Source: a bacterium (GTDB taxonomy: Bacteria; Myxococcota; UBA727; JAUIJE01). Taken from it: a stretch of 64,000 nt of DNA. Of the stretch, positions 30,252 to 40,263 are shown in pieces; position 1 is the stretch's first letter; each line of letters opens with the position of its first letter. A program made the position numbers and the translations under genes. Under the pieces are notes generated by a model. The model was not told where the DNA came from, did no database searches, and saw nothing but the letters and a program-made list of their open reading frames with translations. The stretch spans positions 372,001 through 436,000 of the forward strand of contig JAUIJE010000001.1 in the NCBI GenBank assembly GCA_030431455.1. Direction: 5' to 3'.

Positions 30252-30740
30252 ATGTCATTGCTTATTCGTCTCGCCGCCGCGGATGACCGCGCGCGGCTTC
30301 AATCCATTCGTGCCGCCGCGTTCGCGCCGGTGTTTGCGTCCTTTCGGTCCCTCCTCGGGGACGACGTCTACGATCTCGCCCAACGGGCGAGCGACGATCG
30401 ACAGGGGGCCACCCTCGATTCCCTGCTCGCCGGTGCGGGCGGCTGGACCACGTGGGTGGCCGAGCTCGACGGTGCGGTGGTGGGGTTTGTCACCACCCAC
30501 CACGATGACGACACCGGCGTCGGCGAGATTGGGCTCAACGCCGTCGACCCGGTCCACGCCGGGCGGGGCGTGGGGTTGGCCCTGTACCGCCACGCCCTCG
30601 ACGGCATGCGGGCGGCCGGGCTGAAGGTGGCCACGGTGAGCACCGGCGGCGACGCCAGCCACGCCGCGGCCCGGCGGGCGTATGAAAAGGCCGGGTTCGA
30701 CCGCGTCGTGCCCTCGGTCTGGCTCTGCCAGCGTCTGTGA
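30252..30740 (+). CDS. GNAT-family N-acetyltransferase
   Basis: 162 residues, cytoplasmic. The acetyl-CoA binding motif A appears as VDPVHAGRGVGLALYRHALDGMR (Q/RxxGxG/A type, here GRGVG). The C-terminal AARRAYEKAGFDRV segment completes the fold. AGGTGA precedes the ATG. The acceptor (protein N terminus, amine, antibiotic) cannot be predicted. Confidence 0.9.
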   Translation: MSLLIRLAAADDRARLQSIRAAAFAPVFASFRSLLGDDVYDLAQRASDDRQGATLDSLLAGAGGWTTWVAELDGAVVGFVTTHHDDDTGVGEIGLNAVDPVHAGRGVGLALYRHALDGMRAAGLKVATVSTGGDASHAAARRAYEKAGFDRVVPSVWLCQRL

Positions 30741-30853
30741 GCCCCGGGCTGGAGGCCACCGCGGTGGTCTCCAGCTTCATTGGCACGCGGGGTGGAGAGA
30801 CACCGATCCCCACAAACTTTCATTCCCCCGCGCCGCCGTCGTAAAACCCTCTC

Positions 30854-31798
30854 ATGAGGTCCCGCTGGGCTCTGGTCGTTCTTGCGTACACCGCCGGGTG
30901 TGCCCACGGAGACGCGTTGGTCGACCCCCCGGTGGACGTGGTCATCGAGGTGAACAACGTCGACGCCCGGCAGCGCGCCCTCGTCGAGCAACACGTGTGC
31001 GCGCTCGACGACGTGTCCGATTGCCGGCTGGAGGTGGTCGATCCGGTGGCCGAAGCGGCGGCGGCGGCGGCGGCCAAAGGCAAGAAGGGCAAAAAGAAGA
31101 AAAAGGCCGCGAAGCCCGAGGACGAAGAGCCCCCCATCGAGCCCGAGCTGCAAAAAAAGACCGCGCTGCTGACGTTCAAATACGCCGGCGGCCTCGATCA
31201 CCTGCGGCACCAGATCGCGCAGCTTCCGCACCCCGGGCTCAACGCGATGAAAGCGCGGGCGGACCTCCGCTACGACGGGTTCGACAACACCCCGCCCACC
31301 GTGAGCGCGGAAAAGCCCGAGCCCGGCAGCGTGCTCACCAGCCAAGAGGTCGAGATCATCCTCGCCATCCCCGACAAGGACACCAAAGCGGTGACCATCG
31401 ACGGCGAAGCCGCGACCCCGCTGTTCGACGGGAAGTGGATCGCCCACCTCACCCTCGTCGACGGCAGCCACAGCCTCGAGGTCAAAGCCGAGGACAGCAG
31501 CGGCAACGTCACCACGTTTGTGCACAGCTTCTCCATCGACACCACCCCGCCGGGCATCCGCGTGGCGGTGACCAAGGTCGGCGAGGTGCGGTTCATGCTG
31601 AAGGGCGAGGTGGACGAAGACGCGGAGAGCTTCACCATGGACGGCAAAGCCGTCTCCACCTCCGCGTTCGGCAACGATTTTGAGGTCGCGGTGACCTATG
31701 ACCCGGACAAGACCAAGGTGACGTTGGTGGCCGTCGATGCCCACGGCAACGAAAACGTGCTCCAGGTGCCGCTCGAAGACGGCACGATTCTCCCGTAA
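30854..31798 (+). CDS. Lipoprotein with Ig-like domains and a Lys-rich segment
   Basis: 314 residues. The signal peptide ends in YTAGC. Residues 75-100 contain an unusual Ala-Lys-Gly tract (KGKKGKKKKK). From about residue 135 two or three beta-sandwich units follow, with the DNTPPTVS, VDGSHSLEVKAED and IDTTPPGIRV patterns of bacterial Ig-like modules. It probably has a surface-associated binding or structural role. TAAAAC (30842-30847) ends exactly six bases before the ATG and no Shine-Dalgarno is present. Confidence 0.7.
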   Translation: MRSRWALVVLAYTAGCAHGDALVDPPVDVVIEVNNVDARQRALVEQHVCALDDVSDCRLEVVDPVAEAAAAAAAKGKKGKKKKKAAKPEDEEPPIEPELQKKTALLTFKYAGGLDHLRHQIAQLPHPGLNAMKARADLRYDGFDNTPPTVSAEKPEPGSVLTSQEVEIILAIPDKDTKAVTIDGEAATPLFDGKWIAHLTLVDGSHSLEVKAEDSSGNVTTFVHSFSIDTTPPGIRVAVTKVGEVRFMLKGEVDEDAESFTMDGKAVSTSAFGNDFEVAVTYDPDKTKVTLVAVDAHGNENVLQVPLEDGTILP

Positions 31799-31857
31799 GA
31801 TCCTGAAAAGATAGAGAATTGACGACTTGACCGGCCACGCCGGGGGCGCGGCCAGGG

Positions 31858-31885
31858 TTGACGCCGGCCGCCCGCCCTCTACCCT
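31858..31885 (+). promoter_or_regulatory. Sigma-70-type promoter for the Kazal protein gene
   Basis: TTGACG (31858-31863) and TACCCT (31880-31885) with a 16-base spacer, about 42 bases upstream of the start codon. Unlike most genes here, this one has a normal leader with a Shine-Dalgarno (GGGAGA, 31915-31920). Confidence 0.55.
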
Positions 31886-31927
31886 GTGGGCGTAGTAGGG
31901 AATTGTCTTACCCCGGGAGATGCTGCC

Positions 31928-32380
31928 ATGGCTCGTGTGTTCGCTTCGTCGTTGTTGTTGGTGGGTTTTGTGTTGGTGATGTCGGGCTCGACCTGCGGCG
32001 GCACCGGCGGCACGCCCCCCGAAGAATGTTACTGCGCTGAGATCTGGGACCCGGTCTGCGGCACCGACGGCGCGACCTACGACAACCCCTGCAGCGCCGA
32101 GTGCCTGGACGTGGCCATCGACCACCCCGGCGAGTGTGGCGACGTCGACTACAACCCGTGCGCCACCGTGCTGTGCGCGCCCGGCCAAGTCTGCGTCGAG
32201 GTGCAGGTCCAGTGCGTGACCACCCCCTGCTATCCCATCGCCAACTGCGTGGCCCCCGAGCAGGTCTGCGGCGACAACATCTGCCAGGGCGACGACACCT
32301 GCTGCAACGCCAGCTGCGGCACCTGCGCGCCCCCCGGCGCGTTCTGCACCCAGGAAGCGTGCGAACCCATTTCCGAGTGA
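31928..32380 (+). CDS. Secreted Kazal-type protease inhibitor-like protein
   Basis: 150 residues. A signal sequence (about 1-22) is followed by a Cys-rich mature protein. The Kazal domain spans about residues 32-68 with the pattern C-x-C, DPVCGTDGATYDNPC and a closing C. A second Cys-rich module (about 70-150, including DTCCNASCGTC) is of unknown type. Kazal domains inhibit serine proteases of the subtilisin/trypsin type; here the protein may protect the cell from its own or prey proteases. The start is set by the Shine-Dalgarno GGGAGA. The stop codon lies inside the first unit of the palindromic repeat array. Confidence 0.88.
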   Translation: MARVFASSLLLVGFVLVMSGSTCGGTGGTPPEECYCAEIWDPVCGTDGATYDNPCSAECLDVAIDHPGECGDVDYNPCATVLCAPGQVCVEVQVQCVTTPCYPIANCVAPEQVCGDNICQGDDTCCNASCGTCAPPGAFCTQEACEPISE

Positions 32381-32508
32381 TTTGGGTTTGAAATGGGTTC
32401 GTGCGAACCCATTTCCGAGTGATTTGGGTTTGAAATGGGTTCGTGCGAGCCCGTTTCCGAGTGATTTGGGTTTGAAACGGGCTCGTGCGAGCCCGTTTCC
32501 GAATGAGG
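32359..32508. repeat. 3.5 copies of a 42-bp unit, each carrying an 11-bp inverted repeat
   Basis: Units lie at 32359-32400, 32401-32442, 32443-32484 and a truncated one from 32485. In units 1 and 2 the arms are GAACCCATTTC/GAAATGGGTTC around a 16-base centre. In unit 3 both arms change together to GAGCCCGTTTC/GAAACGGGCTC, preserving pairing. Unit 4 has only the left arm. The array begins within the last codons of the Kazal gene and fills the space to the convergent fadH gene, so it may also act as a transcription barrier. Confidence 0.9.
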
Positions 32509-32524
32509 TCGCGCCCCCTGGGGG

Positions 32525-34636
<2,112 letters not shown>

Positions 34637-34645
34637 TCACCCATG

Positions 34646-34685
34646 CGTAAATGCCATTGACAAAACCGTGAATGGTATTTACGAT
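34646..34685 (+). promoter_or_regulatory. TetR promoter with overlapping palindromic operator
   Basis: The -35 TTGACA (34657-34662) and -10 TACGAT (34680-34685) have a perfect 17-base spacer. An inverted repeat with 13-bp arms, one mismatch (34646-34658 CGTAAATGCCATT and 34671-34683), covers both hexamers. This is expected for autorepression by the TetR protein. The predicted start of transcription falls on the ATG at 34692, so the mRNA would be leaderless. Confidence 0.8.
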
Positions 34686-34691
34686 TTGGGC

Positions 34692-35342
34692 ATGGGACTG
34701 CCGATGACCCCGCGCGAACAGCAACGCCTCGAGCGCCACGAGGAGATCGTGGCCCGGGCCCTGCGCACCGTGACCGAGCAGGGCATCGATGCGCTGTCGA
34801 TGAACAAGCTGGCCAAGCAGGTCGGCTTCACCCCCGGCGCGCTCTACCGCTACTTCGACTCGAAGGACGCGCTGCTCGCGGAGATCGCCCTGCGCATCAT
34901 CGACGAGGCCGGGCATGTGCTCGAGCGCTCGGTGGCGGTCACCCCCGACGAGGACCCGCTCGGGTTTTTGCGCGGGACCATCGATGCCTACCTCGCGTTC
35001 GCGGCGGACAATCCCGGGGCCCTCGCGTTCATCTCCGTCCTGCTCGGCGACCCCCGGGTGCTCGTGCCCGACGTGGACCGGGCCGCCGAAGTGCTCTCTG
35101 GCCTCACCCGCTCGGTGGCGCCTTTGTGCCAAGCCCTCGACGCGGCGGTGGCGCGCGGGCTGCTCACCGACGCGCCGGCCATGCCCCGGGCGCTGTCGCT
35201 GTTTTCGTCGGTGCAGGGCGCGCTCTTGCTCAAAAAGCAGGAGCGCCACGATTTTTTCCCCCTCGCGGTGGACGCGCTCGCCCGCCTCACCGTCGAGGGC
35301 TTGCTCGCGGGCTGGTCCGCGCCAGGAGAGCGCCATGGCTGA
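34692..35342 (+). CDS. TetR-family regulator, probably of lipid metabolism
   Basis: 216 residues. The N-terminal helix-turn-helix is typical (ALRTVTEQGIDALSMNKLAKQVGFTPGALYRYFDSKDALL), with a variable ligand-binding C-terminal domain. The start is ATG 34692, not the in-frame GTG at 34668, because that GTG lies inside the operator/promoter. A fatty-acid hydroxylase-type gene overlaps its 3' end by eight bases and fadH is divergent, so a fatty-acid or acyl-CoA effector is likely, by inference. It probably represses itself and the hydroxylase, possibly fadH too. Confidence 0.9.
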   Translation: MGLPMTPREQQRLERHEEIVARALRTVTEQGIDALSMNKLAKQVGFTPGALYRYFDSKDALLAEIALRIIDEAGHVLERSVAVTPDEDPLGFLRGTIDAYLAFAADNPGALAFISVLLGDPRVLVPDVDRAAEVLSGLTRSVAPLCQALDAAVARGLLTDAPAMPRALSLFSSVQGALLLKKQERHDFFPLAVDALARLTVEGLLAGWSAPGERHG

Positions 35343-35913
35343 CTTTTCTGCTGTGACATTGTGGGGCGTGCTGTCCGCGGGGGTGGCGTTCGCCGTCGGC
35401 GCGGGGCTCTGGACGTTCGCCGAGTACAACATCCACCGTTTTCTCGGCCACCACCCGCGTTTTCGCGGCAACATCTTCGAAAAAGAGCACACCCGGCATC
35501 ACTCGGTGGGCAACTACTTCGCCCCCGCGATCAAAAAGGCCGGGGCCGCCATCCTCGCCGCCATTCTCCTCGGGGGGCCCAGCGTGTGGCTGCTGGGCGC
35601 GCTGGTGGGCGGCGCGTTCACGCTCGGGTTCGCCCTCATGTACCTGACCTACGAGGGCCTGCACTGGCTCGACCACGTACACCCCGGCTGGACCCCCCGC
35701 ATGCGCCGCCTGCGCCGGCATCACTTTTGGCACCACTTCGGCAGCCCCAAGCTCAACCACGGGGTGACCACCACCTTCTGGGACCGGGTGTACGGCACCT
35801 ACGCCGAGCCGGGTGTCATCCGGGTGCCCAAAAAGCTCGCCATGCGCTGGCTCGTCGACGACCGCACCGGCGCGGTCCGGACCGAGCACGCCGCGCACTA
35901 CCGCCTGCAATAG
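35335..35913 (+). CDS. Fatty acid hydroxylase/sterol desaturase superfamily membrane protein
   Basis: 192 residues with about four membrane helices. The di-iron histidine motifs of the superfamily are present: HRFLGHH, HTRHH, HWLDHVH, HHFWHHF and a final NHG. The small size and HxxHH pattern resemble FA2H/carotenoid hydroxylase-like proteins; the acyl substrate is unknown. AGGAGA stands five bases before ATG 35335, which overlaps the TetR stop, so both are in one operon. Oxygen-dependent modification of a fatty acyl chain is the likely reaction. Confidence 0.85.
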   Translation: MADFSAVTLWGVLSAGVAFAVGAGLWTFAEYNIHRFLGHHPRFRGNIFEKEHTRHHSVGNYFAPAIKKAGAAILAAILLGGPSVWLLGALVGGAFTLGFALMYLTYEGLHWLDHVHPGWTPRMRRLRRHHFWHHFGSPKLNHGVTTTFWDRVYGTYAEPGVIRVPKKLAMRWLVDDRTGAVRTEHAAHYRLQ

Positions 35914-35919
35914 CGTCGG

Positions 35920-36885
35920 CTATTCCCTTTTGGCCGCGGGTTCGTTCGGGCGCCGCGCGAGCAGGCGTTGCAGCCCGCCGTAGCCGGCCAGCGTCATCAC
36001 CATCGTGAACGGCAGCTCCAACAGGGCGATCGCCGCGAGCAACAGCGCCCGCCAGCTCAACGGCTTTCGCGCGACTTTGGGCATCAAGCCCTTCGTGAAC
36101 AGCATCACGAAGCTGCACGCGAACTCGCCGAGCTGCATGCCGCGCTGGGTGCGCACGACCTCGAAGCCGGCCTGTTCGAACAGGCGGCGCAAGGTGTCCT
36201 CGGAGAAATGCCAGAGGTGCGCGGGGGCTTGCAGCGGCACCCAGTAGCGGCCCATCAACCAAGCGATGGGGGTGCGGGCCGGGACCTCGACGAAGCAGCA
36301 CCCGCCCGGCCGGGTGATGCGGAACAGCTCGGCCAAGATCTCGTCCGGCTCGTACACGTGCTCCAAATAGTGCCAAGCGGTGACGAGGTTGAACTGCCCG
36401 TCTTGGTACCCTTGCTGCTCGAGTTCGCCCGGGTCGACGTCGATGCCGTACACGTCGCGGGCAAAGTCAGCGCAGTTTTGTCCGAAGTCGACCCCGCGCA
36501 CGCTCTTGGCCCCGGCTTCCTTCAAGGCCCCGAGAAAATGGGCCAAGCCGCAGCCCACGTCGAGCACGTCGAGGTCCGAGACCGGCCCGATGACGTCCCC
36601 GCCCATCCGGGCCACGACCTTGAGGCGCCGGTGCCGCATGGACTTGAACTTGCCCGCGCGGATCGCGCGGCCCGCGCGCTCGAGCCGGTCGGCGGGGTAG
36701 TAGTCGGCGTAGTAGGGCCCGAGCGCGTCGGGGGCGGGGCGCGGGTCGAGCGCCATCGTGCCGCAGGTGGTGCAGCGCGCGTAGGCAAACGTGCCGTCGT
36801 GACCCCAGAAGCGGTCCTCGACGTCGGCCATCACGGTGTGGGGCACATCTTGGTGCAGCGGGCAGCGGCCCTGGGTCTCGACCAT
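35920..36885 (-). CDS. Class I SAM-dependent methyltransferase with N-terminal zinc-binding motif
   Basis: 321 residues from ATG 36885. The N-terminal segment carries a CxxC (CTTCG) preceded by Cys/His (CPLH), typical of methyltransferases of the hypothetical sugar or polyketide type. The SAM site is LDVLDVGCGLAHFLGALKE, with FNLVTAWHYLEHV as motif II/III. A hydrophobic C-terminal stretch (about 280-305) may contact the membrane. The substrate is unknown. TATGGT (36897-36892) ends six bases before the ATG, suggesting leaderless translation. Confidence 0.85.
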   Translation of the reverse strand: MVETQGRCPLHQDVPHTVMADVEDRFWGHDGTFAYARCTTCGTMALDPRPAPDALGPYYADYYPADRLERAGRAIRAGKFKSMRHRRLKVVARMGGDVIGPVSDLDVLDVGCGLAHFLGALKEAGAKSVRGVDFGQNCADFARDVYGIDVDPGELEQQGYQDGQFNLVTAWHYLEHVYEPDEILAELFRITRPGGCCFVEVPARTPIAWLMGRYWVPLQAPAHLWHFSEDTLRRLFEQAGFEVVRTQRGMQLGEFACSFVMLFTKGLMPKVARKPLSWRALLLAAIALLELPFTMVMTLAGYGGLQRLLARRPNEPAAKRE

Positions 36886-36931
36886 GGCCCGACCATACCC
36901 CACGCGCCGGCCCGCGTCGGGGCCTTCGGGC

Positions 36932-37375
36932 TCAGCTCCGGCGGGGGCGCACCAGGTAGTGACCGACCATGGTGGCCACGGTGGTGCCCTGGCTGTCCTT
37001 GAGGGTCACGTCGAGGGTGAACGTGCCTTCGCCCGCGGCCACGTCGGCCTTGAGCTTATCCTGCGCGGCCTGGTCGAACACGCACTCGGCCACGATGTCC
37101 CGCCGCGCGGGCCGCACAAACTCGATGTCGACCTTTTTCACGACGAGGAAAAGCCCTGAGAGCCCGTCGAACACGTGCAGCGTCACTGTGCCCCCGAGCA
37201 GCTCGCCCGCGGCCCACTGAAACGCGGGGTGGATGGTGCCCTCGTGGGCCATCAACGCGTCGGTGCGCGGCACCTCGGCGAAGAACCGGTCGCCGTCGAC
37301 GCCGGTGGTCACGTCCATGTGCCCGTAGAGAGGAACGATCTTGCGGATGAAGGCATTGAGTGCAGCTTGGTCCAT
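36932..37375 (-). CDS. Hotdog-fold thioesterase-like protein (DUF4442/PaaI type)
   Basis: 147 residues, cytoplasmic. The single hotdog-fold pattern is visible: HPAFQWAAGELLGGTVTLHVFD (helix with a Glu) followed by beta strands with VKKVDIEFVRPARRDI and a C-terminal GHYLVRPRR. It probably hydrolyses or binds an acyl-CoA; the substrate is unknown. It is transcribed divergently from prfC over 83 bases. Confidence 0.75.
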   Translation of the reverse strand: MDQAALNAFIRKIVPLYGHMDVTTGVDGDRFFAEVPRTDALMAHEGTIHPAFQWAAGELLGGTVTLHVFDGLSGLFLVVKKVDIEFVRPARRDIVAECVFDQAAQDKLKADVAAGEGTFTLDVTLKDSQGTTVATMVGHYLVRPRRS

Positions 37376-37458
37376 GCCGCGGTCTACCCGGCGACGGCCC
37401 CGGCGAGAACCCGGGCAAAGGGGCTCGGCAGGTCGGATTTTTCCAGGTAGGGAAGGGC

Positions 37459-39096
37459 ATGGGCGCCAAAGGTCCTTCTGTAGACGGCAAGAAGCTCGCC
37501 AACGAGGTGGGCCGTCGCCGCACGTTCGCCATCATCAGCCACCCCGACGCGGGCAAGACCACGCTGACGGAAAAGCTCTTGCTCTACGGCGGGGCGGTGC
37601 AGATCGCGGGGGCGGTGAAGTCCAAGCGCGCGGCGAAGAGCGCGACCTCGGATTGGATGGCGATCGAAAAGGAGCGCGGCATCTCGGTGGCCTCGAGCGT
37701 GATGCAGTTCGAGCACCACGAACACATGTTCAACCTGCTCGACACCCCCGGCCACAACGACTTCTCCGAGGACACCTACCGCACGCTGGCCGCGGCCGAC
37801 TGCGCGGTGATGCTCGTCGACGTGGCCAAGGGCGTCGAGCCGCAGACGATCAAGCTGTTCAAGGTGTGCCGGGTGCGGGGCATTCCCATTGTCACCTTCG
37901 TGAACAAGATGGACCGCGAGGGCAAGCCGCCCCTCGACATCCTCGCCGACGTCGAGGAGGTGCTCGAGATCCCGACCTCGCCCAAGGTGTGGCCCATCGG
38001 CATGGGGCAGAGTTTTCAAGGGGTGTACGACCGGGCCGGGGAGCGGCTGGTGCGGTACCAACGCGAGGCGAGCGGGCGCAAGGCCGCGGCCGAGGACATG
38101 GCGGTGGACGATCCGCGCCTCGACGAGGCCCTCGGCGAAGAGGCCGCGGCCCAGCTGCGCGAGGAGCTCGAGCTGCTCGAGGAAGCGGGCAACCCGTACG
38201 ACCGTGAGGCGTTCTTGAAAGGCGAGCTCACCCCCGTGTTTTTCGGCTCGGCCATGAACAGCTTTGGCGTCGACGTGTTCCTCGACCAGTTCACGGATTT
38301 GTGTCCCGCCCCCGGCCGGCGCAAGCTCGAGCCCGAGGGCGAGGTCGCGCCCACCGACGACGAGTTCTCCGCGTTTGTGTTCAAGATTCAGGCGAACATG
38401 GACCCCCGTCACCGGGACCGCATCGCCTTCGCCCGGGTGTGTTCGGGGCGGTTCGAGCGGGGCATGCGGGCCAAACACCCGCGCAGCGGGCGGTCACTGT
38501 CACTGGATCGTTCGGTGAGTTTTCTCGCCCAGACCCGCAACACCGTCGAGGAGGCGTACGCGGGGGACATCGTGGGCCTGTGGGACCCGGGCATGCTCCG
38601 CATCGGGGACTCGCTCACCGAGGGCAAGGACGTGGCGTTTCAGCAGCTGCCGGTGTTCTCGCCCGAACACTTCGTGCGCCCCCGCCTGCAAGACCCGATG
38701 AAGCGCAAGGCCCTCGACAAGGGCTTGGCCCAATTGAGCGACGAAGGCGCGGTGCAGCTCTACATCGATCCCATCCGCGGCAGCGTGGACCCGATCCTGG
38801 GCGCGGTGGGTTGGCTGCAGATCGAGGTCGTGACCCACCGGCTCAAGGCCGAGTACTCCGTCGACGTGAAGATGGACCGGCTCGGGTACACGTGCGCGCG
38901 TTGGGTGTTCGGCGAGGGCGTGGATGAAAAGATGAAGAGCATGCTCATGCGCCAATCGGTGGGCTATCTGCTCGACGTCGAGGACCGGCCGCTGCTGTTG
39001 TTCGAGAGCGACTGGATGCGCCAGCGCACCGAAGAGAAATACCCCGAGCTCGAGTTCAAGGCCGCGGTGCAGCCCGCCCGGGCCAAACGCCGCTGA
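37459..39096 (+). CDS. prfC: Peptide chain release factor 3
   Basis: 545 residues, slightly longer than E. coli RF3 (529). The GTPase motifs are complete: G1 SHPDAGKTTLTEKLL, G2 region GISVASSVMQF, G3 DTPGHNDFSED and G4 NKMDRE. The downstream domains follow the RF3 pattern (CADFSGxF-like SGRFERGMRAKH, then QFEVV-like LQIEVVTHRLKAEY). RF3 recycles RF1/RF2 from terminated ribosomes and takes part in post-peptidyl-transfer quality control. A GGGAAGG-type Shine-Dalgarno precedes ATG 37459. Confidence 0.97.
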   Translation: MGAKGPSVDGKKLANEVGRRRTFAIISHPDAGKTTLTEKLLLYGGAVQIAGAVKSKRAAKSATSDWMAIEKERGISVASSVMQFEHHEHMFNLLDTPGHNDFSEDTYRTLAAADCAVMLVDVAKGVEPQTIKLFKVCRVRGIPIVTFVNKMDREGKPPLDILADVEEVLEIPTSPKVWPIGMGQSFQGVYDRAGERLVRYQREASGRKAAAEDMAVDDPRLDEALGEEAAAQLREELELLEEAGNPYDREAFLKGELTPVFFGSAMNSFGVDVFLDQFTDLCPAPGRRKLEPEGEVAPTDDEFSAFVFKIQANMDPRHRDRIAFARVCSGRFERGMRAKHPRSGRSLSLDRSVSFLAQTRNTVEEAYAGDIVGLWDPGMLRIGDSLTEGKDVAFQQLPVFSPEHFVRPRLQDPMKRKALDKGLAQLSDEGAVQLYIDPIRGSVDPILGAVGWLQIEVVTHRLKAEYSVDVKMDRLGYTCARWVFGEGVDEKMKSMLMRQSVGYLLDVEDRPLLLFESDWMRQRTEEKYPELEFKAAVQPARAKRR

Positions 39097-39196
39097 CGGT
39101 CAGGTCCAACTTGACGGTTTGTGAGGTTTGGCCTGCTTGGCGGGCCTGGGGCCCATTGGTACAAAACGCGCTTCAACTCCGAGCCGAGGTGCAAGC

Positions 39197-39829
39197 GTGG
39201 ACATCTACGATCAGGTCTTTGAGAACAACAAGAAGTGGGTCGAGTCGAAGAAGGCGGAAAAGGCCGACTTTTTTGAGCACCTGGCCAAGTCCCAATCGCC
39301 GGACTTTTTGTACATCGGCTGCGCCGACAGCCGCGTGCCCGCCAACGAGATCATGGGCCTCGAGCCCGGCGACGTGTTCGTGCACCGCAACGTGGCCAAC
39401 CTCGTCATCGGCACCGATCTCAACGTGCAGTCGGTGATCGACTACGCGGTCAATCACCTGCACGTGAAGCACATCGTGGTGTGTGGCCACTATGGCTGCG
39501 GCGGGGTGGGCGCGGCGATGCAGCCCCAAGACCTCGGGCTGCTCAACGGCTGGCTCCGGGAGGTGCGCGACGTCTACCGCCTGCACGCCGACGAGCTCGA
39601 CGCCATCGGCGACGAAAAAGACCGCTACAACCGCCTGGTCGAGCTCAACGTGCGCGAGCAATGCATCAACGTGATCAAGACCGCGGCGGTGCAGCGCGCC
39701 TACCTCAAGGACAAGAGCGCCCAGGTGCACGGCTGGGTCTACGATCTGCACAACGGCCTGCTCAAAGACCTCAAGATCCCCTTCGAGGCGGTGCTGCGCG
39801 ACATCCAGCGCATCTACAACCTCGGCTGA
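39197..39829 (+). CDS. can: Beta-class carbonic anhydrase
   Basis: 210 residues from GTG 39197, with a GAGG Shine-Dalgarno. Zinc ligands Cys42 (GCADSR), His98 and Cys101 (GHYGCGG) are in place, and the Asp44/Arg46 dyad is conserved. It interconverts CO2 and bicarbonate, supplying bicarbonate to carboxylases. Length and motif spacing fit the E. coli Can type. Confidence 0.96.
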   Translation: MDIYDQVFENNKKWVESKKAEKADFFEHLAKSQSPDFLYIGCADSRVPANEIMGLEPGDVFVHRNVANLVIGTDLNVQSVIDYAVNHLHVKHIVVCGHYGCGGVGAAMQPQDLGLLNGWLREVRDVYRLHADELDAIGDEKDRYNRLVELNVREQCINVIKTAAVQRAYLKDKSAQVHGWVYDLHNGLLKDLKIPFEAVLRDIQRIYNLG

Positions 39830-39848
39830 TCACGTCGAGGGCGCGCGC

Positions 39849-40259
39849 ATGGAGCGCTTCGATTGCCAAGCTTGCGGCGTATGTTGCTGCAACACCGAAG
39901 CGAACCTGCGCGCGTTTTCCGCGGCCTACATCGAGGTCACCAAAGACGACCGCCTCTACCGCGAGGACCGCGCCCGGCTCAAGGTGCTCGCCGACCGGGA
40001 CGGGGACGGCCGCTGGCACATGAAACTGCAAGGCCGCGACGCCCGCTGCATCGGCCTCGAGGGTGAGCTCGGCTACGGGGTCGCGTGCACCATCTACCCG
40101 TGGCGCCCGAAGGTCTGCAAGAACGTCGAGGCCGGCGACGAGGAGTGCCTCAAGGCCCGCCGCCGGTTCGGCCTGCCTCTGACCCGGGCCGCGGACGAAG
40201 CCCGCATCGACCGCGACGAAGGCTGCGGGCTCGATCCGTTCGGTCCGTCCGACCGGTGA
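39849..40259 (+). CDS. YkgJ-family Cys-cluster protein
   Basis: 136 residues. The UPF0153/YkgJ pattern is clear: FDCQACGVCCCN at the N terminus, a CTIYPWRPKVCKN segment in the middle and a last Cys near the end, giving a probable zinc or iron-sulphur binding cluster. The function of the family is unknown. A distant paralogue is encoded at 55687-56139. It follows carbonic anhydrase by 19 bases and may share its transcript. Confidence 0.88.
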   Translation: MERFDCQACGVCCCNTEANLRAFSAAYIEVTKDDRLYREDRARLKVLADRDGDGRWHMKLQGRDARCIGLEGELGYGVACTIYPWRPKVCKNVEAGDEECLKARRRFGLPLTRAADEARIDRDEGCGLDPFGPSDR

Positions 40260-40263
40260 GCGG

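Noticed and set aside
32359-32508. CRISPR-like direct repeats
   Set aside because: The 42-bp units are back to back without unique spacers and are internally palindromic; no cas genes are present.
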